NCBI GenBank assembly: GCA_036874045.1
Contig: JAZBRI010000011.1
Span: forward strand, 5,580,001 to 5,644,000
Length of the DNA: 64,000 nucleotides
Direction: 5' to 3'
From: Cymodocea nodosa
Taxonomy: Eukaryota > Streptophyta > Magnoliopsida > Alismatales > Cymodoceaceae
Every line of letters starts with the position of its first letter. The first letter of the stretch is position 1. Below the pieces are notes generated by a model that was given only the letters and a program-made list of their open reading frames with translations, was not told where the DNA came from and did not search any database. This document shows, in pieces, positions 33,514 through 45,394 of this stretch. The translations under genes and the position numbers were made by a program.

Positions 33514-35826
33514 TGTAGGATCGTATGGCTACACAAGAGGGGGGTGAATTGTGTATTTTTAATATTTTTTGAAATATAATTGAAACTTTAAAACTCAAAA
33601 ACAAGTTGAGATAGTGTTTTCATAAAATCATTTTTATTCAAGGTTTCAATTACAATATACAATTCAATTCTCCTCAGAAATTGTAGATGCAATTATATTT
33701 TGATACCATGTATCATCTAAATAATTTCATAACTACAAATAGAGAAAACTAATTTGAGATCTTTCTTCTTCTTCTTTCTTCGTCTTCAACAATTCTTCAG
33801 TGACAAATATCTTGTCTTTTTCTACTTCACCGAATTTGCTTTCTTTTGATACTTCAACTCTTCAGCGACATAAATCTGACCTTTTCTGCTTCACTGAATT
33901 TTCTTCCACTTGAGAGATTTTCCCCGAGAAGGTTTTTTCGAACCTTGAAAAAGATTTTTCTTTTGGTGTGTAGGGATGGTTTGATCATTGAAAAGATTTT
34001 TCTTTTTGTGTGCAAGGATGGTTTGATCAACGAGAACTTTATGCCTTTTATACTGTATCTTCATTTCATGCATATCCTCCACGTTTAATCACTACCAGTT
34101 TTCCACTTCTCCAGGTCTTTTCTTTTTCCTTCATCGAAACACACACGTTCCAACCCACGTTTATATTTCGAATTTCCTTTAATCATCAGTCTTGGATCTC
34201 TGAAAAATTTCCTGCAAAATAAACTTTCTCGTCCAAAAGTTTTTCATCAGTGTAGTAAGAAGTCGTTACTTTAATGTTAACTAAACAAGTAACACAAGTA
34301 TATATATATAACTTAACGTTTCTAACTTAACGAGTTCACCATGTGCCATTTCACTGAATTTGCTTTCTTTTGATACTTTAAATCTACAGTGACATAAATA
34401 ATACCTGGTTCTGCTTCACTGAATTTTCTTCCACTTGATACTTCAAATCTTTAGCAACATAAATTTGACCTTTTCTACTTCACTGAACTTTCTTCCACTT
34501 GAGAGATTTTCCCCGAGGAGGTGTTTTTGATCCTTGAAAAAGATTTTTCTTTTGGTGTGCAGGGATAGTTTGATCCTTGAAAAGATTTTTCTATTTGTGT
34601 GAAAGGATAGTTTGATCACCGAGAATTCTATGCCTTTTATACTATATCTTCATTTCATGCATATCCTTCACGTTTAATCACTACCAGTTTTCCACTTCTC
34701 TACGTCTTTTCTTTTTCCTTCATTGAAACACACACGTTTTGACCCACGTTTATATTTCAAATTTTCTTTAATCATCAGTCCTAGATCTTTGAAAAATTTC
34801 CTGCAAAATAAACTTTCTCGTCCAAAATCTTTCATCAAGCGTAATAAGAAGTCGTTACTTTAATGTTAACTAAACGAGTAACACAAGTATATAAATATAA
34901 CTTAATGTTTCTAACTTAACGAGTTCCTCATGTGCCATTTCACGTGACAAGTACTGTAGCTAACTCAATGAACTAAATCCGTGGTGTTACGCTAACTCAA
35001 CGAACCAGCTTAACCTTTCTTTTGGGAGGTTAAACGATAACTCACCAAAAATAGTTTAAGTTTCGGATAGTTATGGTTGTAAGTCACCGAAAAACTCTTT
35101 ATACCATAAAACTAGTGAGACACATGTCAAGACCTGAAAACATGACTTAAGTTACCTTTCGGATAGTTACGACTGTAAGTCTCCGAAAAAACTTTAACTC
35201 ACCAATTCAGTAATAAACTAATGTTTTTATAATAAGAATTTTACCACGTGTAAAAATAACAACTTAAAATTATAACGCTAACCTAACACGTTGCTTTAGT
35301 GTTCAATATAGCAACTCAACGCGTTTAGTTATGTTAACTTAACGAGTTAAACATGTGCACCTCACGTGATACAATACAACATTTGTAACTTATAATTTCA
35401 CCACATGTATAACACTAACTTAACGAGTTCGTCTCTTCTTTTACTCATTAACTTAACGAGTTATCACGTGACCTATTTTAACCTTTAAGCCTCTAACTTA
35501 ACGAGTTCTCACGTGACCTCTATACAAACAAAACTCTAACTTAACGAGTTGTCTAAACGTGCACTGTTCATGATGCAGAAGATATAACTTTAAAACATAT
35601 CATGCTTTTCAATAAAAACACACGTTAACTTAACATTTAGTTAAATGAGAAATTAATACAACGAAACGACTAGTTAATAACTTTAGATCCAATACAAACA
35701 AGTATTTATGCTAGTAAGCTTTTTATGTATCAATTGATGATTTTAATTTCTTTTCACAAGCAATAGTAATTCAGCAAATATGATTATTTGCATTCAGCAC
35801 ACATCATCGAAACAAAATACTCAACA
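33514..35826 (-). repeat. Chimeric LTR: SirB-2 5' LTR joined to SirB-1 5' LTR
   Basis: This is 2313 bp long against 1583 and 1812 bp for the sister LTRs. Bases 33514-34353 follow the SirB-2 LTR, including its single CACTGAATTTTC unit. At 34354, within CATTTCACTGAATTTGC, the sequence jumps back to a position equivalent to 17383 of the SirB-1 LTR and then follows SirB-1 to its end, including the SirB-1-only TTCGGATAGTTA block at about 35010-35215. The join has TTCAC microhomology. So R-U5 is present twice, and the SirB-1 gag to integrase stretch has been deleted. Confidence 0.9.
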
Positions 35827-36285
35827 CTTGAATTATTTAAAATGCTTGATGATAAAACAATTACTGATATGTTTTCTAGATTCATTGAGATTATTAATGG
35901 CTTAAGAGGTTTGGGAAAGGAATTTTCTGTCCATGAATAGGTGTAGAAAATCCTTAAAAGCTTAACTGTGGAATGGAAACAAAAGTCCACATCTATACAA
36001 GATTCCAAAGACCTCAACAAATACTCAGTAGAGGATCTGATAGGCAATCTACTAGCTCATGAAGTTCAAATGAGAGAATGGAAAGATGAGGAAGGAATTT
36101 CTAAAAAGAAAATAGAAACGAAGAAAGAACTAGCATTTCCATCAACTCAAGAACTTCAAAGCTCGGATGATGATGAAGTTGTGCTATTGGCTAGAAAATT
36201 CAGAAAATGGATGAAGAAAAAGAACCAAGCCAACACATCAAAAATTAATGCTCCAATATGCTTTAAATGCAAGAAGCAGGGACAT
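35827..36285 (+). pseudogene. SirA-4 Gag, second fragment
   Basis: This continues the Gag frame of 16743-17040 after the SirB-1 insertion: ELFKMLDDKTITDMFSR, VEWKQKSTSIQDSKDL, YSVEDLIGNLLAHEVQM, DDDEVVLLARKFRKWM, then the first half of the zinc knuckle CFKCKKQGH. Two stops lie near 35938-35946. The rest is open for 107 codons. It ends at GACAT (36281-36285), where the G4 piece begins. Confidence 0.9.
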
Positions 36286-38587
36286 TGTTGAGGTTTTTGT
36301 TGTCCCCAAAATAAGATCTTAAAACTCACAAAGGGACCAAAATGATAAAACATTAAACTCAAAACTCATTTTAAAATAACCGCAAGTGCACGATGCAATT
36401 GTAATATACTCTGGCGAGTACGAGTCGAATCCACAAGGATTTAGCTTTTACAAAATATTTCTAAGATGCAAAAACAATAATAATTACAAGTGATTCAAAA
36501 CTTATCAAAAATTCACTCAATAGAGTATAAATTCCTCATTTTCATTCATAAAACACTAAACCACTACAGCATAGAATCTTGAAATTCAGTCAAGTTCACA
36601 CAAATCCTCCTCCCAGTATTTCAATGGTAAAATACAATAAAAATATTATATTGAGTATTCATTGGATTAACTTTACAACCCCACTGATTTCATTAAAAGA
36701 TCTAAAATAGTCAAGCGTCGGCAATGCTTTTCCTACAAATCCGCAGATTGGCAACTAACATCCCTACATTACGCACAGTTACTAAAAATGACATAAGATT
36801 TTCAAATCTTCACGAAAGTCTGCAAAATCATTGTGCTTCGAAACTTAACTCATTCATCTAACAGAAAAAATTTATAGAGGTTGATTTCATGTTGTAGATA
36901 AAAAGAAATCAAATACGGCACTGAAGCAAAAATTGGGCGAAAAATGCCAAGATATGTCAGATGCAACATCAACGAAATAAATTGGAAAACCTAAACAAAT
37001 CAATTGGAAAAATTATAATCAAAGCTCTACAAAATAGAATCAAAAACTAAAGCAAAACATCACTAGATCAATGAGTTATGACCTAAACAAAATCGTCAAA
37101 TTTACAAGATTCTAAACCAATGATAAACATCCATAAATTAGCTTTGTTAGCATACAAATATTCACATATGTACAAGATTCAAACCAAATTCGCTTCCATT
37201 CATTCAAACTAAACATAATATGCTATTGAAATTAAAGTTCTATGAATAAACTATAATGTAACATTACAACTAACCCTAAAACTACCATTAACCTACTAAA
37301 ATTACAAAGAACACAACTTAAAACAAGGAAATGAAAACCTAAAGAGCTAAACCAGTACAACCCTTTTTACCTTGAAGAGCAAACTTGTTTTGCAGAAGAA
37401 TGGTGCATGAGATGTGCTCCTAGCCGTCCTCCTAGCCAAGAAATTTGTGGCTGTCACCACACAAGTTCTCTTCTAGAAGCAGGAGGTCTTCAAACACCAC
37501 AAAACACTAAGAAACAAGTAGTCATCCACCTAAAGTCCACAACCCTTGCCTTTCTCCTACTAGGACTGATCCACGGAAGAGGGGAGACAGTTGCACGGCT
37601 TCAGATGTGCTCCAAACAGCACCCACAAGTGCTAGAAATGATGCCCTAGCCGTCCTACTAGCAACCATCAAGAGAGGAGAAGAAGAGGTCGGCCAAACCT
37701 TGTAAACCTCCTTCTTGTAGCTCCACAAGAGGGGGGAGGACACCAACTCCACACAAGCTTGAGGAAGGGAGAGGGGCTGACGACTCCAAGGGTTGGAATT
37801 AGGGGAAAGCTCATCCAAGAGAGGGGAATTGTTGGCCTTGCCTCTCCTTTTATAAAGGCTCCAAGTGGTGGAACTTGATCTCCACCTTTGATCTTCAATC
37901 CAAGGGCCAAGATTCCTCCTATCTTGATTTGCTTTATTTTTCTTATTCTTCAACCTATATGTTGAGGAACTCGCTGAGGGACTCGAGGGGTGACGGGCTG
38001 AGGGACCTGAAGGACTTGGAGGGTGAAAGGAGAAGGTCTTAGGGACCTATGGGAGAAGGGGGTTAATCCTAATGGTTCCTCCCACGAACTCGGACTTATG
38101 AGAGTTTCTAGCCTTACTTAAAAGGATTGGTAACACCTTTACTATCAGCTCGAGCTTTTGGTATAATCGTAGCCTAGTCCTAACACTATAAAACTCAAAC
38201 AAATACATTAAAACACTCAAGAAATAAGATAAGATATATTCCTAAACATGGATACTTCAAAAGGGCCAAAAATCACATTTTTCATTGAATTCCAAAAATA
38301 CCCATGTACTTATTTAAATAATTAATCCTAAGTGCTAAAGTAAATTTAATCTAATTAATAAAATGCAATTGTGTTGCCACCAAGATGTAAATGTGTTTTC
38401 ATGAAATGCTAAATAACAAATAGAGTCTCATTTATGCATTACTTTCTTTATTTAAGCCCATAACTACATTATTTGCCCAAAATGCATTATAACTTAAATC
38501 TTCATTAAACACTTATGAGTATATGGCTTTAAGCACCTAAAATGCATCACTTAACTATATAAAATATGCATAAATTATGACTCTACA
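36286..38587 (-). repeat. G4 LTR
   Basis: This is 2302 bp on the minus strand from TGTAGAGTC to CTCAACA, preceded by the purine-rich TTAGGCTTGGGGG (38588-38602), which fits a polypurine tract of Athila/Tat-type elements. A TATA box TATAAAAG is on the minus strand at 37847-37854. Near the end it has the GTGCACTTGCGG motif and 'gattcgactcgtactcg', the typical U5 end of that group. The GC-richer part 37400-37960 gives open frames on both strands that I do not regard as genes. Confidence 0.75.
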
Positions 38588-39594
38588 AAACCCCCAAGCC
38601 TAAATTATGCTAGTCCCTAGCATAACTAGCTAGAAGTCTAAAAGATAAACACAATTGACAAGGTGGCATACTTATTTAAAAATAAAAACTAACTACTAAC
38701 AATAGAAATCCTAACTCATTTTTGTAGGAATCGCGGCTACATTTAGCTTATGCAACAAGCCGTTTAACCCCTAGGTCACCCTAATGGCGAAGTGTTGTCT
38801 CTAGAGGGTTTGCAGAAGACATACCCACAAATTCTAAATCAAAATAAATAAAAACAAAAAAAAATAAAACCATAGTAAAACCATGTAAAATCCACACATA
38901 ACACATTAAAACACTAAAAAGAGAATACACAAACATAAAACAAGAGAGAGATTAAAGCTCAAGTGAAAGGTTGCTAGGCTCAATCACCGCTATCAAGGTC
39001 TTAGGGCACTAGTGGTGGCTCAAAAAGAAAAATAACTCACAAGTCCTTTAAATTCCAACAAGTCAACACTAACATGCTCAAGGAGTCACTTGTCCACTAG
39101 GACCATCTGCCTTGCATCAAGAATAATCTCACCCTCACTACACATAAGAGAATATAAAGCACACGATAATGGACAAGTTCAATAACCACAAAATGGTAGG
39201 TAGTGATTCCTTCCTTCCTTCCTATGAGAATTGTTGGAAAATGTCTAGACCAAGTCGACAAGGTACCACACTTGATATGCCAAACCCCCAACACTCAAGA
39301 AAGGAAAAATTGATAACAAAAGGAAAACTTTATTCACTCCCCACACCATTCTCACTACCCATTGGACTACAAACCAACCTATTTACTTTATTGCTTTCTT
39401 TTCTTTTCTTTTCTTTTTTCATATTTTTCTCTCTTTTTCTATTTTTCTGTTTTTCTTTTCTTTCTTTCTTTTTTTCAAATCACACTTTTTTTTTCTTTTT
39501 AACCATCAACTAACTAATTTCATAATGGTATACACCTTATTTCTCCAACTACTTACCCCAACACCATTCTTAGCATACCAAGTGTGATAACCTT
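38588..39594 (-). other. G4 internal 3' region, non-coding
   Basis: This is the sequence upstream of the G4 LTR in element orientation. It has no frame of note. It includes a CT-rich low-complexity tract at 39390-39505 on the plus strand. The end TTATCACACTTGGTATGC (minus strand) resembles 3' untranslated sequence of Tat/Ogre-type elements from memory. The 5' LTR and coding part are missing. Confidence 0.6.
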
Positions 39595-40320
39595 GAAGCG
39601 GGGACATATACAACCTAATTGTCCACTGCAACTAGAAGAAGAAAAAGAAATGAAGAAGAAGAAGAAGAGCTACAAAAAGAAAATGGCATTGAAGGCTACT
39701 TAGGATGATAGTAGTTCTTCTAGTAGCTCATCTAGTGCAGATGAAGAGGTATCAGTAAACATGTGCTATACAGCACGAGAGGTATGTTCCACTTCGTCTC
39801 AAAGTGATTCTGATGTAGACAATGATAGTCTAGATGTAAATATTCTTTTGTCTACTATTGACAATTTATATGTTAAATGCAAAAATTATAAAAAGGAACT
39901 TAAGTATTTAACTACATGTTTAGAAAAATCATATACTGAACTTGAAAATGTGCATGTTGAAAATAGAAAATGCAATAATGATGAATTAATAAAAGAAAAT
40001 GAAAATTTGAAATCTAAAATTACTGATATGAAAAATACTGTGCATAAATTTACCAATGGACAAAATGGATTAAATAAAATCATTGGTTCACAGAGACAGT
40101 TCAAATAGATTTGGCCTAGGGTATGTTACTCCATAGGAAATACCCTACTATGGTGGTGTTATCCGATCTTATAGAGATGGTACAATAGTGTTTGCCATCA
40201 AAAGAAGATCTAGATCTATGTGGTTGCCAAAAGGTAATAAATTGAATATTATTAGGACTAACACCTCTGTACCCAAGAAAGTATGGGTACCAAAATCTAT
40301 TTCTATTTGAATTGTAGAAT
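39595..40320 (+). pseudogene. SirA-4 Gag, third fragment: zinc knuckle end and coiled-coil extension
   Basis: This resumes at GHIQPNCPLQ, completing the zinc knuckle begun at 36262, followed by a Lys-rich stretch with a GAA run, ALKAT and a Ser-rich acidic part. A coiled-coil-like region follows (39761-40108: LYVKCKNYKKELKYLTTCL, ENENLKSKITDMKNTV) and the conserved LNKIIGSQ ... GLGYV ... YYGG segment, with a stop and frameshift near 40107. It ends with VPKKVWVPKS and a TGA at about 40310. It parallels SirA-3 13080-13804. No protease, integrase or RT follows. Confidence 0.85.
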
Positions 40321-41781
40321 TACATTATTTAAGGGAAGTAGCAAATCTACAGTGTCAAATTATTATCTGCTAATGATCAAAATCTAAAGATCAATGGAAT
40401 GATCAATTAGAAAAGGCTGAAATTTTGAAAATCAATTATGAGAGCAACTAGTTGGTATTACAAGAGGTATCATAAATTGGTAGAAAGTGCTCACATAGAT
40501 TGAGTGAAAATCGTGCCTAAAATCATAATACTTAAGGAGAGCAAAATCTACAACAGCTAGAAACAAGTATATAGAAAAGAGAGCAGTAGCTAGACTATAG
40601 TCACAAATTGCTTTCTACATATGTTTTGAAGGAATCTCTTGAAGAGAAATCAAAAGCTAAACAATAAAGGATCAATTATGATGTTCTAAAATTAACAATT
40701 GGTATCAAAAGTAGCATCAATGATTGAATCATGTTTTTTAAAGGAAATAAGGTCTACATGAGCCAAGATGAATGAATACAAAAGTTAGGAAATCAGATTT
40801 ATCAAAGGACAAGCAAAATCTGTAGTAGCCAAATTACAATCTTCAAATTATCTTCTGCAATTTGAAAGAACCTCTTGAAATAAAGATCTAAGAGAAGACA
40901 AACAGATTGGAATCAAAAGCTAAATGATTGAGAATTATTTATGATGCTTTTGATTAACAATTGGTACCTAATTCAATTGGTATCATATATGTCATTTTGC
41001 AAAACAGGTGCAACAAATCTATCTGCAAGGAAAAGCATATAAGTAGGGGGAGAACCTACTATATGAAGGGAAGTAGCAACTAAAAATATTAACTGTATAT
41101 TCATAAATTACTACATTAACAATTGGCATTTCACTATTTTTTTAGTTTTTACAGATGATGTAGAAAATAATCGAGACAAAGGAAGAAATACCACAAACTA
41201 GGAGAGCAATTATTGACTTCTTAGATATTAATATGTCAACAACTGGTATCAGACAAGGATTGAGGAAATTGACACCTTAATTGATACTATGCTCAAATAA
41301 GAAAGAAGAAAAGCAGTGCAACATCAAAGGGAAAGAAGAAAATAGATTGCAATATCTCAATAATTGATATCAGCACACAATAGTCAACATTTGATGCATA
41401 ATCAAAATTGGTATTCAAAGATATTGATACAATTAATTCTTTGAACATTTGATATCAAACAGGATTATGGAAATCAGAAAATTATTATGACATCTTGACA
41501 AAAAGGAGAGAAATATGGTAGGTATTTCAGCAAAAAAAAGTTATGGAACTCCTTTTATCTAATGACAAAAAGGGGGAGAAGAATAAAGAGAATTATATAG
41601 AAGGCAAGGGGAGTATTCCCAGCACACAAATAGGGGGAGAAATCAACTCCATTGTTTTGTATTCACTGTAAATCTTTGCTTTACTTAGTTTCTGTGTGAC
41701 TGAATGTATAGAAACAATCTAGGGAGTGAAATACATGTAATTTAATGTAAATGATTTTGTCATTATCAAAAAGGGGGAGAT
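40321..41781 (+). other. SirA-4 non-coding segment in place of pol, with 3' polypurine tracts
   Basis: About 1.4 kb separates the Gag extension from the 3' LTR, where SirA-3 has over 3 kb of pol. No pol motif is visible in any frame. Repeated motifs like AACAATTGGTATCA occur near 40690, 40955, 40975, 41105, 41233, 41365, 41415 and 41450; they resemble the LTR end plus primer site (AACAATTGGTATCAAAGC) of this family. The last 220 bp hold GGGGGAG tracts at about 41573, 41632 and 41771, the last adjoining the LTR. Confidence 0.7.
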
Positions 41782-44700
41782 TGTTAGGACCATAATATTT
41801 TGATAATGCAAAAACCTATGTGAGGAAACAAATTGTATTTTACAGATATGATAGTTCAGCGAAAGAGTAGAAGGTAGATAAGTCAATACAGATAGTTCAG
41901 TATATGCTGCAAGAGATAAACATGAATTCGGAAGGTTATCAGGCTTAACTATTTAGAAGAGATAAATCTTCGATGAGTTACCATGCTTAAGTATCCGAAT
42001 AGTCAGTTTAAAGCAGCAGATACACTGTCGGATAGTTAGAAGAATAACTATCCAAAAATACAAGGCCTTCGAAGAGTTTGAAAGATAGTTGGTTGAATGA
42101 TCGGAAAGTTACATAGCTAACTATCCGGAAGTTCAAGAAAATTGGAAAGTTAGGAAGGCTAACTATCCAAAACTTAAGTTATTCAATTTCCCACGTGCAG
42201 AAATCTAGACGGAAGCTTAAAGGATTTTTCAGGAAGTTAGGAAAGCTAACTATCCGAAAAACAAGAAGTTTCGGAAGGTTGCAGATCTAACTATCTGAAA
42301 CTTAAGTTACTCATTTGCCCACGTGCAGAAATAAGAAGACAGTAGTCGGAAGCTTAAAAAAAGAATTGGGAGGTTATTGTAGCTGTTTGGATTAAAATGT
42401 TGCATATTTTTATAGGATCTTATTGGTTAAGTAGATTTACATGAGATTTATTAAAGTCATATTATGCATTTATTTCATTATTTAACCAATAAGAACCAAT
42501 CCCCATTTTATACAGTTAAAAGTAGGAAATTATTTCAAACATGCATCATTTATGAATTTTATGGATGACTTGATATTTTGATGTATTTATTGTTGTGAAA
42601 AGTTTATAATTCAATAGAAGATCATGGAAATTGAAGATTGGAGAAAGAAAATCAAGTGGGATTTAATCCCAATCGTTGAATCAAAGATGGATCTCCAAAC
42701 TTGAGAACTCTCTATATAAAAGAGAGTGATGCACATCTACGTCTAGCTCTTGCTCTTTTGGACCTCCACCTCATTCCAGCAGCCGTCCTCCACACTTCCA
42801 AAGGGGAGCTCGTGATCTTGAAGGAGGGAAGAAGACCAGCAGCCATTTCTCCACACTTTCAACTCGGATTCCTCTTCAAAGCTCATTCCACAAGTCATCT
42901 CCACCAACAATCCTTCATCCCTCACATACAAGCAAAGGCATCCACACATCCTTGTTGTTGTGAGCGTTTTTCCTCTATCATTTCTTCACTCCACGTCTTC
43001 CTACACTTCAGATCTATGTTTATCTTTAAGTTTACAATAGATTTATGTATTTAGATGTAAGTTTCTTCAAGTTTTATTGTATCAAATAGTTCATAGTAGA
43101 TAGATTCGTATTTTTATGTGTTTATGAAATTGTATCCGAAAAACCTTGTTATTTCATTGCTAAAATCATAGAAACAGACGTGATTGATGTTCTATTATCA
43201 TGTATTGATGTTTACGGATGCTCCTATGAAGAAATCTTATTGTGTTATGTGAAAAAAAATTCGTATATGATGAAGATCTCGCATGCTTGTTTGCAGCTTT
43301 GCGTTTTTCTGTTCTGTGTTTAATCCAAGAGTTCATACATGTTCTGGAGCGATTCTGTTTAACTGAAAATTCTGAAAAAAATCATAATCGTGAAATTATA
43401 AGTCATCTGTGATTCTATAAAATTTCATAGTAATCCGAGAAGATTTGTTGCCATTTTGAAGCTATAACTCTATCGAGCACAGAATTCGGTCTGAGACTCT
43501 TTTGTCGTTATTGTAACGTATTTTTATCACAACTCAGATCTATTAAAAATTGGAATAAATATTTCATTAATATCTAAATTCTGTCTATTTTGCAACGCAT
43601 CTGACTTTGTAATTTTTGGTTGAGTAATTCGGGATTTATAAGGTTTTTAAGATACTATTGTTAACGCGCAGAAGTTTTCAATTTTATGCATCATTTTCAA
43701 TACCCGAATTTTCAGTCATAACATTCGTGCGTTTTTAAGTGTGAAAATTTTTATCTGAAGTCCACATTAACAGATATGATTGAGATTAAATTTTCAGTCT
43801 AATCTGTTGATTGATCGATAAATTAAAAATCCGTAGACTTACTTTTTTTGTAGTCTAATCTATTTTTGGAAAGTATTTACTTATCATATTCTTGTAATTA
43901 GAATCCTAGATTATCCCTATTTCTTTGTAGTTCGACCTGTACTTGTCGACGTACTTCATTGGACTCTGTGCACTTGCAGTTTATAAATTTAAAACTTCCA
44001 AAATATTCAAACAGTAGCTAACATCTGAAAGTTGAAGAGTTTTGATAAGTTAACAATTATAACCATCCGAACTTAAAACATTCACGAGTATGACTTAAAT
44101 ATCACATGACAAAAGTACTTAAGTGGATTTTCAGTGAGTTACAAACATCCTTCGGAAAGTTACACAGCTAACTATTTGAAAGTTTGAGAAAATCGGAAGG
44201 TTATGTTGAAATACCTTTCCAAACGGTAACTTACCATATTTAGGCTTACAAACTCAACAAGTATAGTAGAATAAATCTGTTAAAGAGAAAATATGATCGT
44301 TGGACTTACAAGTATAAATACAAATAGATCATTCAATATTCAGTAGAGCTAAGAAGGGAGACTACACAAACAATCATATATAGAGATATAGTATACATTG
44401 TAGATCAACTAATGTTACAGAAGAAAGCTCAATTAAGATTGACTACAACATAGAATCGATTGAAAGCTGGATTTACAAGAAGATTCTTAAAGCTCTCCAA
44501 GTGCTGAAAGTCTGATCCAAAAAGGATCATTTGGTTCGTGGCTTCAACCTTAAAGCTTCATTTAAGTTGTTGGTTTGAGTTTCGACTTGAAAACTCAAAA
44601 GGTTGATTTTTTGAAGTTTATACCTGAAAAATTCTGAGTGTTGGTTAGAGCTACAACCTAAAAGCTCAAGTGGTTGGTTCTTGCTTCGACCTGAAAGTAA

Positions 44701-44942
44701 GTGTGTAAGTGTTGGAACACTTAGTGAAGCCCAAGTGATCCTTGGGGGTGGACTAGCCAAGTTGGTGAACCACCTAAAATTCCCTTGTGTTTCTTACTTT
44801 TATTTCCACTATGCATGTTTAATCTTCTATTTAACACTTGTGAAAATTGATTAATCAATTTAGTTAGTAAAGTTAGAGAAAGTTTTAATGTACACTTAGA
44901 TCACCATTCACCCCCCCTTTGGTGAGCCATACATTCCTAACA
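41782..44942 (+). repeat. SirA-4 3' LTR, split by solo LTR S1
   Basis: TGTTAGGACC at 41782 to CATTCCTAACA at 44942, about 1.53 kb without the insertion. It has the family motifs: GAGTTA / TAACTATCC pairs, CCCACGTGCAGAAAT units, TATA box TATAAATA at 44313-44320, U5 hairpin CCCAAGTGATCCTTGGG near 44730, and the C-rich ATTCACCCCCCC tract near 44908. It is followed by Athila LTR sequence. Confidence 0.9.
42384..44013 (+). repeat. S1, solo LTR of a gypsy-type element
   Basis: A 1630-bp unit from TGTTTGGATT to TTCAAACA with perfect 6-bp terminal inverted repeats and a 5-bp target duplication GTAGC (42379-42383 and 44014-44018). The TATA box CTATATAAAAG is at about 42712-42722. Near its end it has 'gacctgtacttg' and 'gtgcacttgcag', as in Athila-type LTRs, so orientation is plus. 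No primer site or internal sequence is present, as expected after recombination between two LTRs. A 117-codon frame at 42701-43054 starts at the TATA region and looks like chance. Confidence 0.9.
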
Positions 44943-45212
44943 AACCATAACTCCAGAAACTAAGTCTGTTGAGTTAACTGAAACTCAATGGAGTGCTTAA
45001 CTAAACACGTATAAACTCCAATATAAAAATCGAAATAGTACGCAATTCTTACTTAATCTCTATGGGATCGACCTGTACTTGAACACAAATACATATACAC
45101 TGTGCACTTACAATTAAAAATACAAATTGGACTTAATATCTAATTTGTGTGAAAAGTTGTTTGTTTACTCCTAAAAGAATTTATTAATATAAGCATAAAA
45201 ACAAATCAAACA
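44943..45212 (+). repeat. Ath-3, Athila LTR 3' fragment
   Basis: This matches the last 270 bp of the Ath-2 LTR (49650-49927): GTTGAGTTAACTGAAACTCA, 'gggatcgacctgtacttg', 'ctgtgcacttacaatt', and the end AAACA at 45212, followed by AGTTTTCTAGCGTCGCC, a strongly decayed tRNA-Asp primer site. The left part is cut by SirA-4. Confidence 0.85.
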
Positions 45213-45394
45213 AGTTTTCTAGCGTCGCCTAATAGACAAGTTTTTAATTTAACTTTTCACAACAATACAGGAACCTAAGCTCCTACGCCTTTGATGGCAC
45301 ATAAGTAAGCTAGTTGATTTCCCAGAATAGATACCAACAAACTGGATTGATATTTTGTTTTTTTCTTCAAAATAAATGTAGAGTAGACACAACA
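45213..45394. other. Short stretch between Ath-3 and the F-box pseudogene
   Basis: About 180 bp. The first 30 bp look like Athila primer site and leader. The rest I do not recognise and may be 3' flank of the F-box gene. Confidence 0.5.

Larger units (their letters stand above)
25163..34353 (-). mobile_element. SirB-2, nested Sirevirus-like element
   Basis: This minus-strand element starts at TGTAGGATCG (25163) inside SirB-1 integrase. Layout from left to right: 3' LTR, shortened ORF3, spacer, RNase H with RT end, protease, Gag extension, Gag, primer site and the beginning of its 5' LTR. Its 5' LTR is cut at 34353, where SirB-1 LTR sequence begins, so the right-hand target duplication is lost. 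Three internal deletions make it non-autonomous: ORF3 N-terminus, integrase with the first part of RT, and the outer part of the 5' LTR. Confidence 0.88.
17041..35826 (-). mobile_element. SirB-1, Sirevirus-like copia element carrying nested SirB-2
   Basis: This minus-strand element is bounded by TGTAGGATCG at 17041 and CTCAACA at 35826, with the perfect 5-bp target duplication CTTGA at 17036-17040 and 35827-35831. It interrupts the Gag of SirA-4 inside a codon-matched stretch (ISILL ... LFKML). It keeps the 3' LTR, ORF3, RNase H, RT and the end of integrase. SirB-2 is inserted in integrase. The stretch that should hold the SirB-1 gag, protease and integrase start is missing, and its 5' LTR is partly replaced by SirB-2 LTR sequence. 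Confidence 0.93.
36286..39594 (-). mobile_element. G4, pol-less gypsy-type LTR piece inserted in SirA-4 Gag
   Basis: This 3.3-kb insertion splits the zinc knuckle codons of SirA-4. It starts TGTTGAGG at 36286. The flanks share GAAGCAGGGACAT (36273-36285) and GAAGCGGGGACAT (39595-39607), 12 of 13 bases. That is longer than the usual 5-bp duplication, so the right boundary is not certain. It contains one LTR (36286-38587) and about 1 kb of internal 3' sequence. No gag or pol is visible. Confidence 0.7.

Noticed and set aside
37407-37953. Overlapping open frames in a GC-richer stretch that looks like a gene
   Set aside because: It falls inside the G4 LTR next to its TATA box. Frames exist on both strands and none has a recognisable motif.
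42701-43054. 117-codon frame just after a TATA box
   Set aside because: It starts in the transcribed part of solo LTR S1. No domain or signal is visible, and LTR leaders often give such frames.
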